Source: Arsenophonus fragariae
GTDB lineage: Bacteria; Pseudomonadota; Gammaproteobacteria; Enterobacterales; Enterobacteriaceae
Reading direction: 5' to 3'
Length of the DNA: 35,614 bases
Assembly: GCA_047291315.1 (NCBI GenBank)
Contig: JBDPYZ010000024.1
Location: forward strand, 1-35,614
Positions 21,523 through 30,375 of this stretch are shown piece after piece. Position numbers and translations under genes: made by a program. How positions within the stretch are numbered: position 1 is the first letter of the stretch; every line of letters starts with the position of its first letter. The notes under the pieces are model-generated. The model saw nothing but the letters and a program-made list of their open reading frames with translations, ran no database searches and was not told the origin of the DNA.

Positions 21523-22311
21523 ATGACTATTCAAACTACAGCTAATGAAGTTAGCACTCCAAATGTATTTATCCACAATGGTAAAGTAGTAACGTCATCA
21601 AATGCCGTTGCAATATACTTTGCAAAACGTCACGATAACGTCATTCAAAAAATAGAATCTCTTGATTGTTCACCAGAGTTTCGTCTCCTGAATTTTAAGG
21701 AGACGTCTTACATAAGAAAAAATCCAAATGGAAGCGATGGAATTTCAACAAAATGCTACGAAATGACCAAAGATGGTTTCGTATTTTTAGTCATGGGATT
21801 TACCGGCAAAAAAGCAGCGCAATTCAAGGAAGCTTATATTGCTGAATTTAATCGCATGGAAGCAGAGTTACATTCTACCCCTAAATATCAACCCCAACCG
21901 AAAGCCGTAGAGCGTTTTAGCCATTCGGATACACGTAACCTGACGCATTTAGTCTGGTGTATGACAAATGGCTTTTGGTTTGAACGTTCATGGAGTAATG
22001 CGGTGTGGCTGGCGTTACGTGAAGTGACCCGCACACAATCACCGGAGCGTTTTCAGGTGGAGCATATACCGTTAATGGCTGAAGAGTGCCGGCGCATTTA
22101 CTACATCACTGAGTCACTGCGCAACATTATTAATAACGCTGAAAAACAGACGATTAAGCGACTGTTACGTAAACGTGAAAATATCGATACGGTACTCACG
22201 GAGATCAAACAGCTTTTTGAGCATTTTCACCATCAACAAATAGAGATGATCACCGCTCGCACCGATCACTGGTACGAAGGTGAACTGACCCACTTCTTAA
22301 AACGCCACTAA
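21523..22311 (+). CDS. Antirepressor, Rha domain plus shared C-terminal domain (unit 4)
   Basis: A 262-aa protein. Residues about 10-110 are a Rha domain (NAVAIYFAKRHDNVIQKIES, YEMTKDGFVFLVMGFTGKKA). The stretch from there is shared with unit 3, and the C-terminal domain is nearly identical in DNA with that of unit 2. The ATG at 21523 follows AGGA, which lies in the pairing target of the unit 4 RNA. Predicted to inactivate a repressor. Confidence 0.85.
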   Translation: MTIQTTANEVSTPNVFIHNGKVVTSSNAVAIYFAKRHDNVIQKIESLDCSPEFRLLNFKETSYIRKNPNGSDGISTKCYEMTKDGFVFLVMGFTGKKAAQFKEAYIAEFNRMEAELHSTPKYQPQPKAVERFSHSDTRNLTHLVWCMTNGFWFERSWSNAVWLALREVTRTQSPERFQVEHIPLMAEECRRIYYITESLRNIINNAEKQTIKRLLRKRENIDTVLTEIKQLFEHFHHQQIEMITARTDHWYEGELTHFLKRH

Positions 22312-22322
22312 ATAATCTTAAC

Positions 22323-22346
22323 GCCCCTTAGAAAGGGGCAATTTTT
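22323..22346 (+). terminator. Terminator between the two genes of unit 4
   Basis: GCCCCTT (22323-22329) pairs with AAGGGGC (22333-22339), followed by AATTTTTC. The stem is one pair longer than in the other units. Confidence 0.72.
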
Positions 22347-22375
22347 CATCAATTTCATTATTGAAGGATATCTTT

Positions 22376-23176
22376 ATGTCAAATTTAATGAACATCGAAA
22401 CAAAAAACATTAACGGTGGATTAATTCAAACTGTTAATGCCCGTGATTTACATCTGTTTTTGGAAATTGGCAAAGATTTTACCACATGGATTAAAGATAG
22501 AATTAAGCAGTATGGATTTGTTGAAAATATCGACTATATAGTTTTCACCAATTCTGGGGAAAACCCCTTCGGAGGCCGTCCAGCAAAGGATTATCACATT
22601 TCCCTCGACATGGCGAAAGAGCTATCAATGGTTGAGCGCAACGAAAAAGGTAAACAGGCCAGACAATATTTTATTGAATGTGAAAAACGTGTTTTACAAC
22701 CCCAACCCCAAACATCACTACCAACAACAAAAGAACTTGCTTTGATGGTAGTCCATGCCGAGGAAGAGAAAGAAAAGCTATTACTGGAAAATAAAAGTCT
22801 CTCAACAGAAGTAGATTGCCTCAAAAATCTCTTTAAAGAAGGTATGACCTCTACCCAATTTAGCAAAATGCTTAACGGGGTAAACAGTCAACAAATAAAT
22901 CATTTTCTGGCAGAACGTAAATGGCTCTACAACGAAAGCAAATCTGGCAACAGTTTTCGCTGGCGTGTTGCCTCTAACGCTCGGGATAAATATTTAACCG
23001 AAAAACAAGATGAAATCAGCCCTCACGGTACGAATAGTTTCATTACGTATCGTCCTGTTTTGCTTAGAAAAGGCGCACAACGACTTTATGAATGGTATCT
23101 GGATAATAAATTACTCATGAAAAAGAACTGGAACGGATTACACACGCATGACAAAACTATCCCTGTTGTCGACTGA
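22376..23176 (+). CDS. AntA-KilAC antirepressor (unit 4, second gene)
   Basis: A 266-aa protein. Residues about 5-110 are an AntA domain (VNARDLHLFLEIGKDFTTWI, RIKQYGFVENIDYI, DYHISLDMAKELSMVERN). A coiled coil follows (EEEKEKLLLENKSLSTEVD), then a KilAC/ANT domain (TSTQFSKMLNGVNSQQINHF, RKWLYNES, RPVLLRKGAQRLYEWY). This is the standard architecture of phage antirepressors. The ATG at 22376 follows GAAGGA. Its end overlaps the helicase start by 29 bp. Confidence 0.88.
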   Translation: MSNLMNIETKNINGGLIQTVNARDLHLFLEIGKDFTTWIKDRIKQYGFVENIDYIVFTNSGENPFGGRPAKDYHISLDMAKELSMVERNEKGKQARQYFIECEKRVLQPQPQTSLPTTKELALMVVHAEEEKEKLLLENKSLSTEVDCLKNLFKEGMTSTQFSKMLNGVNSQQINHFLAERKWLYNESKSGNSFRWRVASNARDKYLTEKQDEISPHGTNSFITYRPVLLRKGAQRLYEWYLDNKLLMKKNWNGLHTHDKTIPVVD

Positions 23177-24572
23177 ACAAAGTACAATTGTAAAACCCTT
23201 CACCCCCCGCCCTTACCAAGAAATCATCACTAACTTTATTATGGATACTCCACGCTCAAATGTCTGGGCCGGTATGGGAATGGGCAAAACAGCAGCAACC
23301 CTGACAGCGTTAGAAAATCTTTATTTATCAGGCAGTGAAACCAAACCGGCATTAGTGTTAGCCCCTTTACGGGTAGCCCAATCCACCTGGCCGGATGAAG
23401 CGCTGAAGTGGAGCCATCTGCGTAATATTGAAGTACAGACCATCATTGGCACCGCCAAAGAACGGATGGCCGCTATCAACAACACCCATGCCAGCGTATT
23501 GACTATCAATTATGACAATCTGGTCTGGTTGGTTGATACCCTTGGTGAAAGCTGGCCTTTTGGCACTATTATCGCCGATGAGAGCACCCGGTTAAAATCA
23601 TTCCGGTTACGTAAAGGGGGCAAACGCGCCGCTGCACTCGCCAAAATCGCCCACAAATTTGTTCATCGCTGGGTAAACCTGACGGGTACGCCTTCACCCA
23701 ATGGCCTGATGGATTTATGGGGGCAAGCCTGGTTTGTTGACCAGGGTGAACGCCTGGGCAGAACACATAACGCGTTTACTTCCCGCTGGTTTAACCGTAT
23801 CCAGTTTCCCGGGCAACAGTGGAGTAAATTTGAACCTTTGCCTTTCGCCCACAAACAAATTCAGTCAGCACTGAACGATGTCACTTTATCCGTTAATGCG
23901 GCTGACTGGTTTGATATCGACGAACCTGTACACAACGTTATCAACGTTGAACTGCCCGCGAAAGCGCGAGCACACTATCAGGCAATGGAAAAAGAACTGC
24001 TTCTCGAACTGGGCAATAGTGCGATCGAAGCGTTAAATGCTGCCGCCAAAACAATAAAAACCTTACAGATTGCATCAGGCGCTATTTATAGCGATGACAA
24101 TCGCAACTGGACTGAAATACACGACGCCAAAATTCAAGCACTGGAAAGTATTGTGAATGAAGCTGGAGGAATGCCAGTATTGGTTGCTTACCACTGGAAA
24201 CATGACCTTGCACGGTTGCTAAAAACCTTTCCCAAAGGGAAAAAGTTAGACGCTAACCCACAAACACTCACAGACTGGAATGGTTGCAAAATCCCGCTAC
24301 TTTTTGCTCATCCAGCCAGTTGTGGACACGGTTTAAATTTACAGGACGGCGGTAACATTCTGGTCTTTTTTTCCCACTGGTGGGATTTAGAGCAATACCA
24401 GCAAATTATCGAACGTATCGGCCCAACCCGTCAGGCCCAAGCCGGACACAATCGTCCTGTCTTTATCCACCATATTGTCGCTAAAGATACCCTCGATGAA
24501 GTTGTAATGGAACGGAGAAATTCGAAACGGGAAATACAGGATTTATTACTGGAAGCGATGAAGAGGAAGTAA
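23148..24572 (+). CDS. SNF2/SF2-type phage helicase
   Basis: A 474-aa helicase. Motif Q/I region: FTPRPYQ then Walker A GMGMGKT (residues 42-48). Motif Ia is LVLAPLRVAQSTWPDEALKW, motif II is IIADESTRLK, motif III NLTGTPSPN, and motif VI is IERIGPTRQ with its arginines. HGLNLQDGGNILVFF is motif V. This is the compact SNF2-like helicase of the DUF2800/DUF2815/polymerase module. It begins inside the preceding antirepressor gene, suggesting that the unit 4 antirepressors were inserted just ahead of it. Confidence 0.92.
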   Translation: MTKLSLLSTEQSTIVKPFTPRPYQEIITNFIMDTPRSNVWAGMGMGKTAATLTALENLYLSGSETKPALVLAPLRVAQSTWPDEALKWSHLRNIEVQTIIGTAKERMAAINNTHASVLTINYDNLVWLVDTLGESWPFGTIIADESTRLKSFRLRKGGKRAAALAKIAHKFVHRWVNLTGTPSPNGLMDLWGQAWFVDQGERLGRTHNAFTSRWFNRIQFPGQQWSKFEPLPFAHKQIQSALNDVTLSVNAADWFDIDEPVHNVINVELPAKARAHYQAMEKELLLELGNSAIEALNAAAKTIKTLQIASGAIYSDDNRNWTEIHDAKIQALESIVNEAGGMPVLVAYHWKHDLARLLKTFPKGKKLDANPQTLTDWNGCKIPLLFAHPASCGHGLNLQDGGNILVFFSHWWDLEQYQQIIERIGPTRQAQAGHNRPVFIHHIVAKDTLDEVVMERRNSKREIQDLLLEAMKRK

Positions 24573-24597
24573 AAAAAGCCAACTTAGCCAAGTTGGC
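24571..24597 (-). terminator. Minus-strand terminator facing the helicase gene
   Basis: GCCAACTT pairs with AAGTTGGC (24578-24597); read on the minus strand it is followed by seven T. It would stop integrase transcription from running antisense into the helicase. On the plus strand there is no T-tract. The 170 bp that follow contain no gene I can support. Confidence 0.65.
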
Positions 24598-24769
24598 CAA
24601 TACCTACACCAAGGAAATATTTCAACAAACAGTGAAAAAATCTGAAGAGAATAAAAATCTTTACCTGTAATCAGTATAAAAGATAAATAAAAAATTACCC
24701 TTAAATTTACACAAATTTATATATTAATATCAAATAGTTATCGTTATCATTAACAACGGAGAAACCATT

Positions 24770-24946
24770 ATGTGGATTTTAATCTTAGCCATGTACGCCA
24801 GTCCCTACACATCGAAGGACTTTGCCAGCGTCCATACACAGGAGTTCGACACTGAAACCCTATGTCAAATGGCCGCAACACAATTTAAACAGGAATTCGA
24901 AACCTTCAAGGATATTAACGCCAAAGCGATTTGTGTTAAGAAGTAG
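24770..24946 (+). CDS. 58-aa small protein with a hydrophobic start
   Basis: Begins MWILILAMYASPYTSKDFAS; the first ten residues are hydrophobic and may be a short signal or membrane segment. Two cysteines (CQM and ICVKK) may form a disulphide. GGAG lies 9 bp ahead. Small prophage proteins with this pattern (hydrophobic start, later a Cys-x-A helix and a terminal Cys) are common near replication genes. Function unknown. Confidence 0.55.
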   Translation: MWILILAMYASPYTSKDFASVHTQEFDTETLCQMAATQFKQEFETFKDINAKAICVKK

Positions 24947-24964
24947 TTACCCAGAGGTTCAACC

Positions 24965-25219
24965 ATGAAACTTAACATTATTAAATTTTTAATAACGACA
25001 TTATTAGTTATCAGTGCAGCATTTGTCTTTGAGTTGATTGCTGGCCATATTGCTCATACCGATACAACATCACACGGAATATTCTCGGTGATCAAATGGG
25101 GTCATGAGGGATTGAGTGAATTACATTTAGACGGAGGAATGCTGGATGGTATCCTTGTTCTTATAAGCACTATGTCATTGATTAGTATCATAATACTTTG
25201 GCATAAGCTAAAAAAGTAG
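24965..25219 (+). CDS. 84-aa two-helix membrane protein
   Basis: Two hydrophobic segments (about residues 8-27 and 60-78) flank a short periplasmic or cytoplasmic loop rich in His, ending WHKLKK. Ribosome site AGAGG. It lies 18 bp after the 58-aa gene, so they form a small operon. No family recognised. Confidence 0.6.
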   Translation: MKLNIIKFLITTLLVISAAFVFELIAGHIAHTDTTSHGIFSVIKWGHEGLSELHLDGGMLDGILVLISTMSLISIIILWHKLKK

Positions 25220-25361
25220 TTAACACCGGAACGTGATTATCCCACCTGATCAATATCGCTCAAATTACTCATACCAAAAGACAAGCATTTCGCTATAAAA
25301 AAATACTGGCGAAAGGCTTGCCAACACCATTAAAAGTTACGTTGTAAGGGAGAAAAATCCT

Positions 25362-25556
25362 ATGAATGAGTCGCCTTTTGTTAAAACAAGTGAACTCGCG
25401 AAAAGGTACAAAGTTAAAACACACACCATCAGACTGTGGGCGGGTAATGGAAAACAACGGCGGGAAGGTTTTCCACGCTCTAAATTTAAATCCGATGAAC
25501 TTAATTTTGCATGGCTGGATATTCTGGACTGGGAGAATGGTAAACGATTTGAGTAA
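25362..25556 (+). CDS. Excisionase-like MerR/AlpA-type HTH protein
   Basis: A 64-aa protein with a winged HTH of the excisionase/AlpA type: FVKTSELAKRYKVKTHTIRL, W, then a basic patch (GNGKQRREGFPRSKFK) and a terminal WLDILDWENGKRFE. GGGAG lies 9 bp ahead. It converges on the integrase gene and overlaps its 3' end by 56 bp, a typical xis/int arrangement. It probably directs excision and may regulate the integrase. Confidence 0.72.
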   Translation: MNESPFVKTSELAKRYKVKTHTIRLWAGNGKQRREGFPRSKFKSDELNFAWLDILDWENGKRFE

Positions 25557-26733
25557 CCTTATGCCACCAGCGTTGATAGGCTTCTCGCTGTTCTTCAAGG
25601 TAAACGTGCTTGTCGTATACCTGCCAAACACCCGGTAATTTATGGCCTAACATGATTTCAGCGATATGGGGCTGGGTTAAGTCTGCAACACCCGTTCGCA
25701 TGGTTTTACGTAAATCGTGAATTGACCAGTGAGTATAGTTATCAAATCCACCCACCATTTTTTTGTTCAGGTCATTGATAAAACCGATATGTCCACTTAC
25801 GCGTAAGGATTTACCCCCCGTCACAATAAACAAATAATCACTACCATGACTTAATTGTCGCGCGGTTTTTATCAGCTTTTCGGCGGCGGGAATGATCGGA
25901 CGGATAATGGGCTTTTTACTTTTTTTTCCTGTTTTATGATTTTCCGGCGGTACTGTCCATATTCCTTTGGTGAAATCGAAATCTTTAATTTTCGCTTTTA
26001 GCAACTCGCCTATCCGGCAACCAAACAATAGTGCCAGTTTGATTATCAGTGCGTTTCTTGGGTTATAGTCTGGCGCATTAATTAATGCAAATAATATCCT
26101 GAGCTCATCGTCACTTAACACCCGTTCGCCCTGTTGCGTTTTTACCCCTAAATCCAGTGGCGTTACATCACTGAGTGGGTTTAAACATATAATCCCCTTA
26201 CGTATTCCCCAACGATGTGCGGTTTTGGCATTGCGTAAAATCCGGGCACCTATCGCCGGTTTCAGTTTTACCACATCTTCAATTAGCGATAACCAGACAT
26301 GCAAGTGGGTTTCGTCATGAGGCAAACTCCCGATCTTGGGAAAGACATAAATTTCAAATGACCGTAATATCTCACCCGCTTTTACCTGTGCATTTTTAAG
26401 TGACTTATCCCACCAGTCACGAATAACGGACTCAACCGTTTGAGCATCAATCGACTGTTTCTTTCTTGTGCGCTTAACCACTTTAGGATTTCTGTGTTGC
26501 TCCAGTTCGCCACGATAAAAATGCGCACTGTTACGTGCCTCTTTTAGACTTATAGCCGGATAAGTTCCAATGTCTATCCGATCTCCTTTCCCTCGCCAGC
26601 GATAGCGATATTGAAAAATGATTTTACCTTTGGGTGTAACCCGAACAGACAAACCATCTCTGTCAGATTTAGTTATCATCTTATCTTGCGGCTTACTATG
26701 TACCGCTCTTAACCATGAATCACTCACCGCCAT
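25501..26733 (-). CDS. Tyrosine recombinase integrase, P4/DUF4102 type
   Basis: A 410-aa integrase. The start at 26733 (MAVSDSWLRAVHSK) is chosen because it gives the family N-terminus; an earlier start adds 20 Lys/Tyr-rich residues. The N-terminal arm-binding domain contains DRDGLSVRVTPKGKIIFQYR. The catalytic domain has Arg in LLFGCRIGELL, His-x-x-Arg in WSIHDLRKTM, the second His in IMLGHKLPG and Tyr in YDKHVYLEEQ. It marks the right end of the prophage. P4-type integrases usually use the 3' end of a tRNA or small RNA gene, but none is visible here, so the attachment site is not assigned. Confidence 0.93.
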   Translation of the reverse strand: MAVSDSWLRAVHSKPQDKMITKSDRDGLSVRVTPKGKIIFQYRYRWRGKGDRIDIGTYPAISLKEARNSAHFYRGELEQHRNPKVVKRTRKKQSIDAQTVESVIRDWWDKSLKNAQVKAGEILRSFEIYVFPKIGSLPHDETHLHVWLSLIEDVVKLKPAIGARILRNAKTAHRWGIRKGIICLNPLSDVTPLDLGVKTQQGERVLSDDELRILFALINAPDYNPRNALIIKLALLFGCRIGELLKAKIKDFDFTKGIWTVPPENHKTGKKSKKPIIRPIIPAAEKLIKTARQLSHGSDYLFIVTGGKSLRVSGHIGFINDLNKKMVGGFDNYTHWSIHDLRKTMRTGVADLTQPHIAEIMLGHKLPGVWQVYDKHVYLEEQREAYQRWWHKVTQIVYHSPSPEYPAMQN

Positions 26734-27121
26734 ATTTTTATCCCTGTGTCTTTTCTTCTTTTTATAATATTTTATGTACACCAATATGTACATAAATTTA
26801 ATGACACAAGGATTATAATACGTGACTAAAAGCAGCTATCATCTACTAAGATATAAAATAAAATTAATATAAAACAATAAATTAATTATAAAAGATAGGC
26901 TATTGATGACTATTAACGATTGGGGGTGATAGTTAATTATTATTCATCGGTAAAATGATAAGCACCGATATTTGAATCAAATATGGTAAAATTGGTTATA
27001 TTTTTTTATAATTCTCAATTGTTAGCATTACTGAATGAGCTTTTAAGCCAATATTCAAATAAATACCATCAGAATTAGGTTGGAATCTACCCAATAGATC
27101 AGCAAGAGATTGAGAAAAAGT
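26734..27121. other. Intergenic region at the likely prophage/chromosome boundary
   Basis: This is 388 bp of AT-rich sequence upstream of the integrase. It should contain the integrase promoter and one attachment site. I see no tRNA gene, no direct repeat elsewhere in the window that would mark an att core, and no credible ORF. Confidence 0.5.
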
Positions 27122-27880
27122 TTATAACAAACAATAACGTTCTATTCCAGCTATACTATAATATCTAATATTATAATTAGAGAGAAAAAATTCAATATCC
27201 TTTGAATACGAATTAATGACATTTGCTTTTTCCTGTTTAAATTTGAAAAAAATATCTTGTAAAGATAAAATATTTTTTTCTGTACAAATACGCCTCCATT
27301 CTACATAAATGTCTCTACGCCATTTAAATTTTAACAACTCGATACTTTGATTAATACTTTCTGTATAAAATTTATCAATAAAAAAATTAACAGCTTTTCT
27401 ATCGGCAAAATGCTTATTACCTCTGCATACATAAATAATATCTTTATTACTTTTATTAATAATTTTTCTGAAATTAAGCAGATTTTTTCCATAAAGTATA
27501 GTATATTTATTAATAATAATTATGCAAATAAATTACTTCATTAAATTTTGCATTTGCGTATAGTTTTTTAGATTCAATAATGATGTTGCCATAATCATCC
27601 ATATCATTAGTAATTTCTATATTATTTAATTCTTTAATTTATTCTAAAAAATTATCACCTTGCGCGTAGCCACCCTGTGCAAACTGACACATGTGCATTA
27701 AAAACAGGCCATAACATATTCCTTCATCAATTTGAAAGCGCTTATCAGTTAAATATAATATTAAAATACTTATCTTTTAATAATGCTATTTTTTGATTAA
27801 AATCTTCAAAATATGTTTAGTTTGAGAAAAAATAAATATCCTGTTTTTTAATTCCATTAATTAACATAATAACTTCCTTA
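27122..27880 (-). pseudogene. Degraded gene, possibly a cysteine-protease-like effector
   Basis: Reading the minus strand gives three stretches of protein-like sequence interrupted by stops and frameshifts. One has IDEGICYGLFLMHMCQFAQG, where GICYGL recalls the catalytic-Cys motif of YopT-like and related effector proteases. A later one is DIIYVCRGNKHFADRKAVNF, followed by the open frame ending at 27122. At least one in-frame TAA and one frameshift break it. Family assignment rests on one short motif and is weak. The location beside the prophage end fits cargo of a phage or island. Confidence 0.45.
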
Positions 27881-28144
27881 AGATAAGGCTTACCTGGTTA
27901 ACTAAATAAAATTTTAAATAAATTCAAATTAGAATAAAATCAATAATAAGTACTTTTTTATAAAATAGCACCAATTAATTGTATCTTATATTTATAAATA
28001 AGTTATTAATCATAGAAATATTTCTTTATTAAAAAAGAAATATATTAATACACAATAAACAAAAATCAGCTAGATTTAACGAGCAATCTATTAGAAAAAT
28101 AAATCAGTAAAATTTATTAATAAAGAAGGCGTGTACGAATGCTA

Positions 28145-29280
28145 CTAAGTAAATATTTTAATTTTTGTAATAAACTTTTTTGCTCTCTTTTCAGGTTGAC
28201 TTGTAATATTGATCACCACATAACCAATATTTCCCGTGGTCTGCAAATATTGAGCCGCTATATTAATCTCGTCTTCCATAAAGATCGTTCTGATTAATGC
28301 GATTTAACATACCCGGAGGATTTTGATGAATATGTAATAAACGAATTAGTATCTTCAGTATAGATAGATAGATAGATAGATAATAAAACCTCAGAAAAAT
28401 TGACCGCCGATAAAATAGAGCCATTATTAAATCCAATTAACGGTGAGCTAAAAGGATCACCATACTGACCGGTTCTTTAGGAAATACATCAATTTCGGCA
28501 CCTGAGATATGCTGACTTTCAATGCCTCACTTAATGCTAGGATATCAACTACGCTACCACATGAAGTATTGATCAAAATCTCGCCAGGTTTCATCAAGGT
28601 CAGTTGTTCTTTGGCAAGCATATTCTTGGTACTCGCTGTTTCAGGAACATGTAAGCTAACTACATCACTCATATTGAGTAATTCGGTCATAGTAGAAACT
28701 TGGCAAGCGTTACCTAACGGTACTTATTTTCAATATCATAAAAATAGACATTCATTCCAATATTTTCAGCCAAGATACCTAATTAAATGCCAATATAACC
28801 ATAACCAAATGATACCCAATATCTTACCTCGTGCTTCATAGCTTCCTTTGGTTTGTTTATCCCATATTTCACGACGAGCTTTCATACTCGCTTCTGGAAT
28901 ACGATGTAAAAGCAAGAATAATTCGCCGAGTACCATTTCTGCCACAGAGCGTGTATTAGAAAAAGAAGCATTAAAAACCGGAATGCCCCGCTTAGCCACT
29001 GCTTGAATATCAACTTGATTGGTGCCGATGCAAAAGCAACCGACTGCAATTAATTTTTCAGCCGCGGCCAAAACCTGTTCGTTAAGATAAGTCCGGGAGC
29101 GAATACCGATAAAATGGACATAAGGAATCACTGCGATTAATTCTTCTGTTGATAATTCACCTTCATGGTATTTTCAATATTGTTATAACCTGCTGCCCGC
29201 AGATTATTAATTGCTCTTTGATACACTCCCTCTAAAAGCAAAAATTTAATTTTCTGTTTTTGTAAAGATACATTAACCAT
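28145..29280 (-). pseudogene. serA: D-3-phosphoglycerate dehydrogenase pseudogene
   Basis: Pieces line up along E. coli SerA: the N-terminus MVNVSLQKQKIKFLLLEGVY and LRAAGYNNIE, then RSRTYLNEQVLAAAEKLIAV with CFCIGTNQVD and NTRSVAEMVLGEL, then LLNMSDVVSLHVPE with INTSCGSVVDI, and last the ACT-domain end HIHQNPPGML and INIAAQYLQTTGNIGYVV. Frames shift several times, and the DNA between about residues 240 and 340 is largely lost. The active-site GGR..H region is missing. The gene is clearly inactive, so serine must come from the host or another source. In E. coli serA also flanks rpiA. Confidence 0.9.
28361..28382. repeat. TAGA tetranucleotide microsatellite within the serA remnant
   Basis: Five and a half perfect TAGA units lie between surviving serA parts. 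It may be one of the lesions that broke the gene (5.5 four-base units cannot keep frame when copies change). Confidence 0.8.
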
Positions 29281-29569
29281 TTACCCCATCCTATAATTAA
29301 GATTACTGCTATCACCTATTTTGCCATACAACCATAACAAAAACTTTTCCAGTAGCAACACTATCGTTTATCCAAACAACAAAATAAATCCCAACAAAAA
29401 AACTATAACAAATAACGAGGAAACTAAAGAGGAAAAAGTAAGATGTTTATCATACTAAACCAATTATTATGATATAACTCACTAAATTTAATAGTAAAAA
29501 ATTTAAATTTAATCGAAGCAATAAATACTACCTCAATAATCCATCAATGCTTTTAAAACCGCCAAATTA

Positions 29570-30235
29570 TTAGTTTTTAGCCGTCAATTTTTGTACTCCA
29601 ACAGGAGTTGCCAGCAAAACAATATCTGCCGCTCTATTAGCAAATAAACCTACCGTAACGATACCGGCAATCATATTAATTTTATTTTCAAGGTCAATCG
29701 GATCAAGGATTTTTAGATTGTGAACATCAAGAATAACATTACCATTATCAGTAACCACATTTTGCCGATATTCTGGCATACCACCTAACTTTATTAATTG
29801 ACGGACGACGTAAGCTCGCGCCATCGGAATCACTTCAACGGGTAATGGAAATTCACCTAAGATATCAACCTGCTTAGATTTATCAGCAATAGCAATGAAT
29901 TGCTTAGCCATAGCAGCAATGACTTTTTCACGCGTCAAAGCAGCGCCACCACCTTTGATCATCATTAAATCTGGATTAAATTCATCAGCACCATCAATAT
30001 AAATATCAACACCACCTACATCATTACTATCAAGAATGGGAATGGCTAACTCTGTTAGCTTGTCTTTAGAAGCAACCGAGCTAGAGACTGCACCTTTAAT
30101 TAAGTGCTTTTGTGTCGCTAAACTATCAATAAAATGCGCAACGGTAGAGCCGGTTCCAACACCAACCACCATATCAGGTTTGATATATTCCAAAGCGGCC
30201 CAGCCGACCATTTTTTTTAATTCATCCTGTGTCAT
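29570..30235 (-). CDS. rpiA: Ribose-5-phosphate isomerase A
   Basis: A 221-aa protein, full length for RpiA (219 aa in E. coli), beginning MTQDELKKMVGWAALEYI. Conserved elements are visible: VGVGTGSTVAHFID (phosphate-binding loop), DGADEFNPDLMMIKGGGAAL with catalytic Asp and Lys, and the C-terminal GIVTVGLFANRAADIVL. It interconverts ribose 5-phosphate and ribulose 5-phosphate in the pentose phosphate pathway. It is intact although neighbours are decayed, consistent with a need for nucleotide precursors. The gap to serA (288 bp) holds nothing recognisable. Confidence 0.97.
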   Translation of the reverse strand: MTQDELKKMVGWAALEYIKPDMVVGVGTGSTVAHFIDSLATQKHLIKGAVSSSVASKDKLTELAIPILDSNDVGGVDIYIDGADEFNPDLMMIKGGGAALTREKVIAAMAKQFIAIADKSKQVDILGEFPLPVEVIPMARAYVVRQLIKLGGMPEYRQNVVTDNGNVILDVHNLKILDPIDLENKINMIAGIVTVGLFANRAADIVLLATPVGVQKLTAKN

Positions 30236-30259
30236 AATTAGTTGCCTTGTTATTTTTTA

Positions 30260-30290
30260 TTGCTGAAACCTACTAAGTAATTAGTATAAT
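30260..30290 (+). promoter_or_regulatory. Possible argP promoter
   Basis: TTGCTG (30260-30265), 19 bp, TATAAT (30285-30290) lie in the gap between the divergent rpiA and argP genes. The -10 is perfect but the spacer is long. Confidence 0.35.
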
Positions 30291-30375
30291 GAAATTCCCT
30301 CGGCTATCGATTGGAAAAATATTGCATTGTAAGATATAGAATAACATCTGAATTGAACTTTAAAGAGATTTTTTC

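Noticed and set aside
24590..24670. Open frame of about 40 codons after the helicase gene (ends LYL at about 24669)
   Set aside because: No usable start or ribosome site; it overlaps the terminator hairpin. It may be a relic of a longer gene.
24736..24757. Fur-box-like sequence ahead of the 58-aa gene (GTTATCGTTATCATTAAC)
   Set aside because: It matches only part of the GATAAT repeat pattern and lies in a 70% AT region; no iron gene follows.
25557..27121. Attachment site (attR) of the prophage
   Set aside because: Expected upstream of the integrase, but without the left prophage end no direct repeat can be identified, and the internal tRNA-Lys at 14203 is not at a border.
27347..27544. Plus-strand ORF of 65 codons
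   Set aside because: Runs antisense to the effector-like pseudogene, is made of Ile/Asn/Lys from AT-rich DNA and has no ribosome site.
28509..28841. Plus-strand ORF of 110 codons
   Set aside because: Antisense to the serA remnant, whose residues are recognisable on the other strand.
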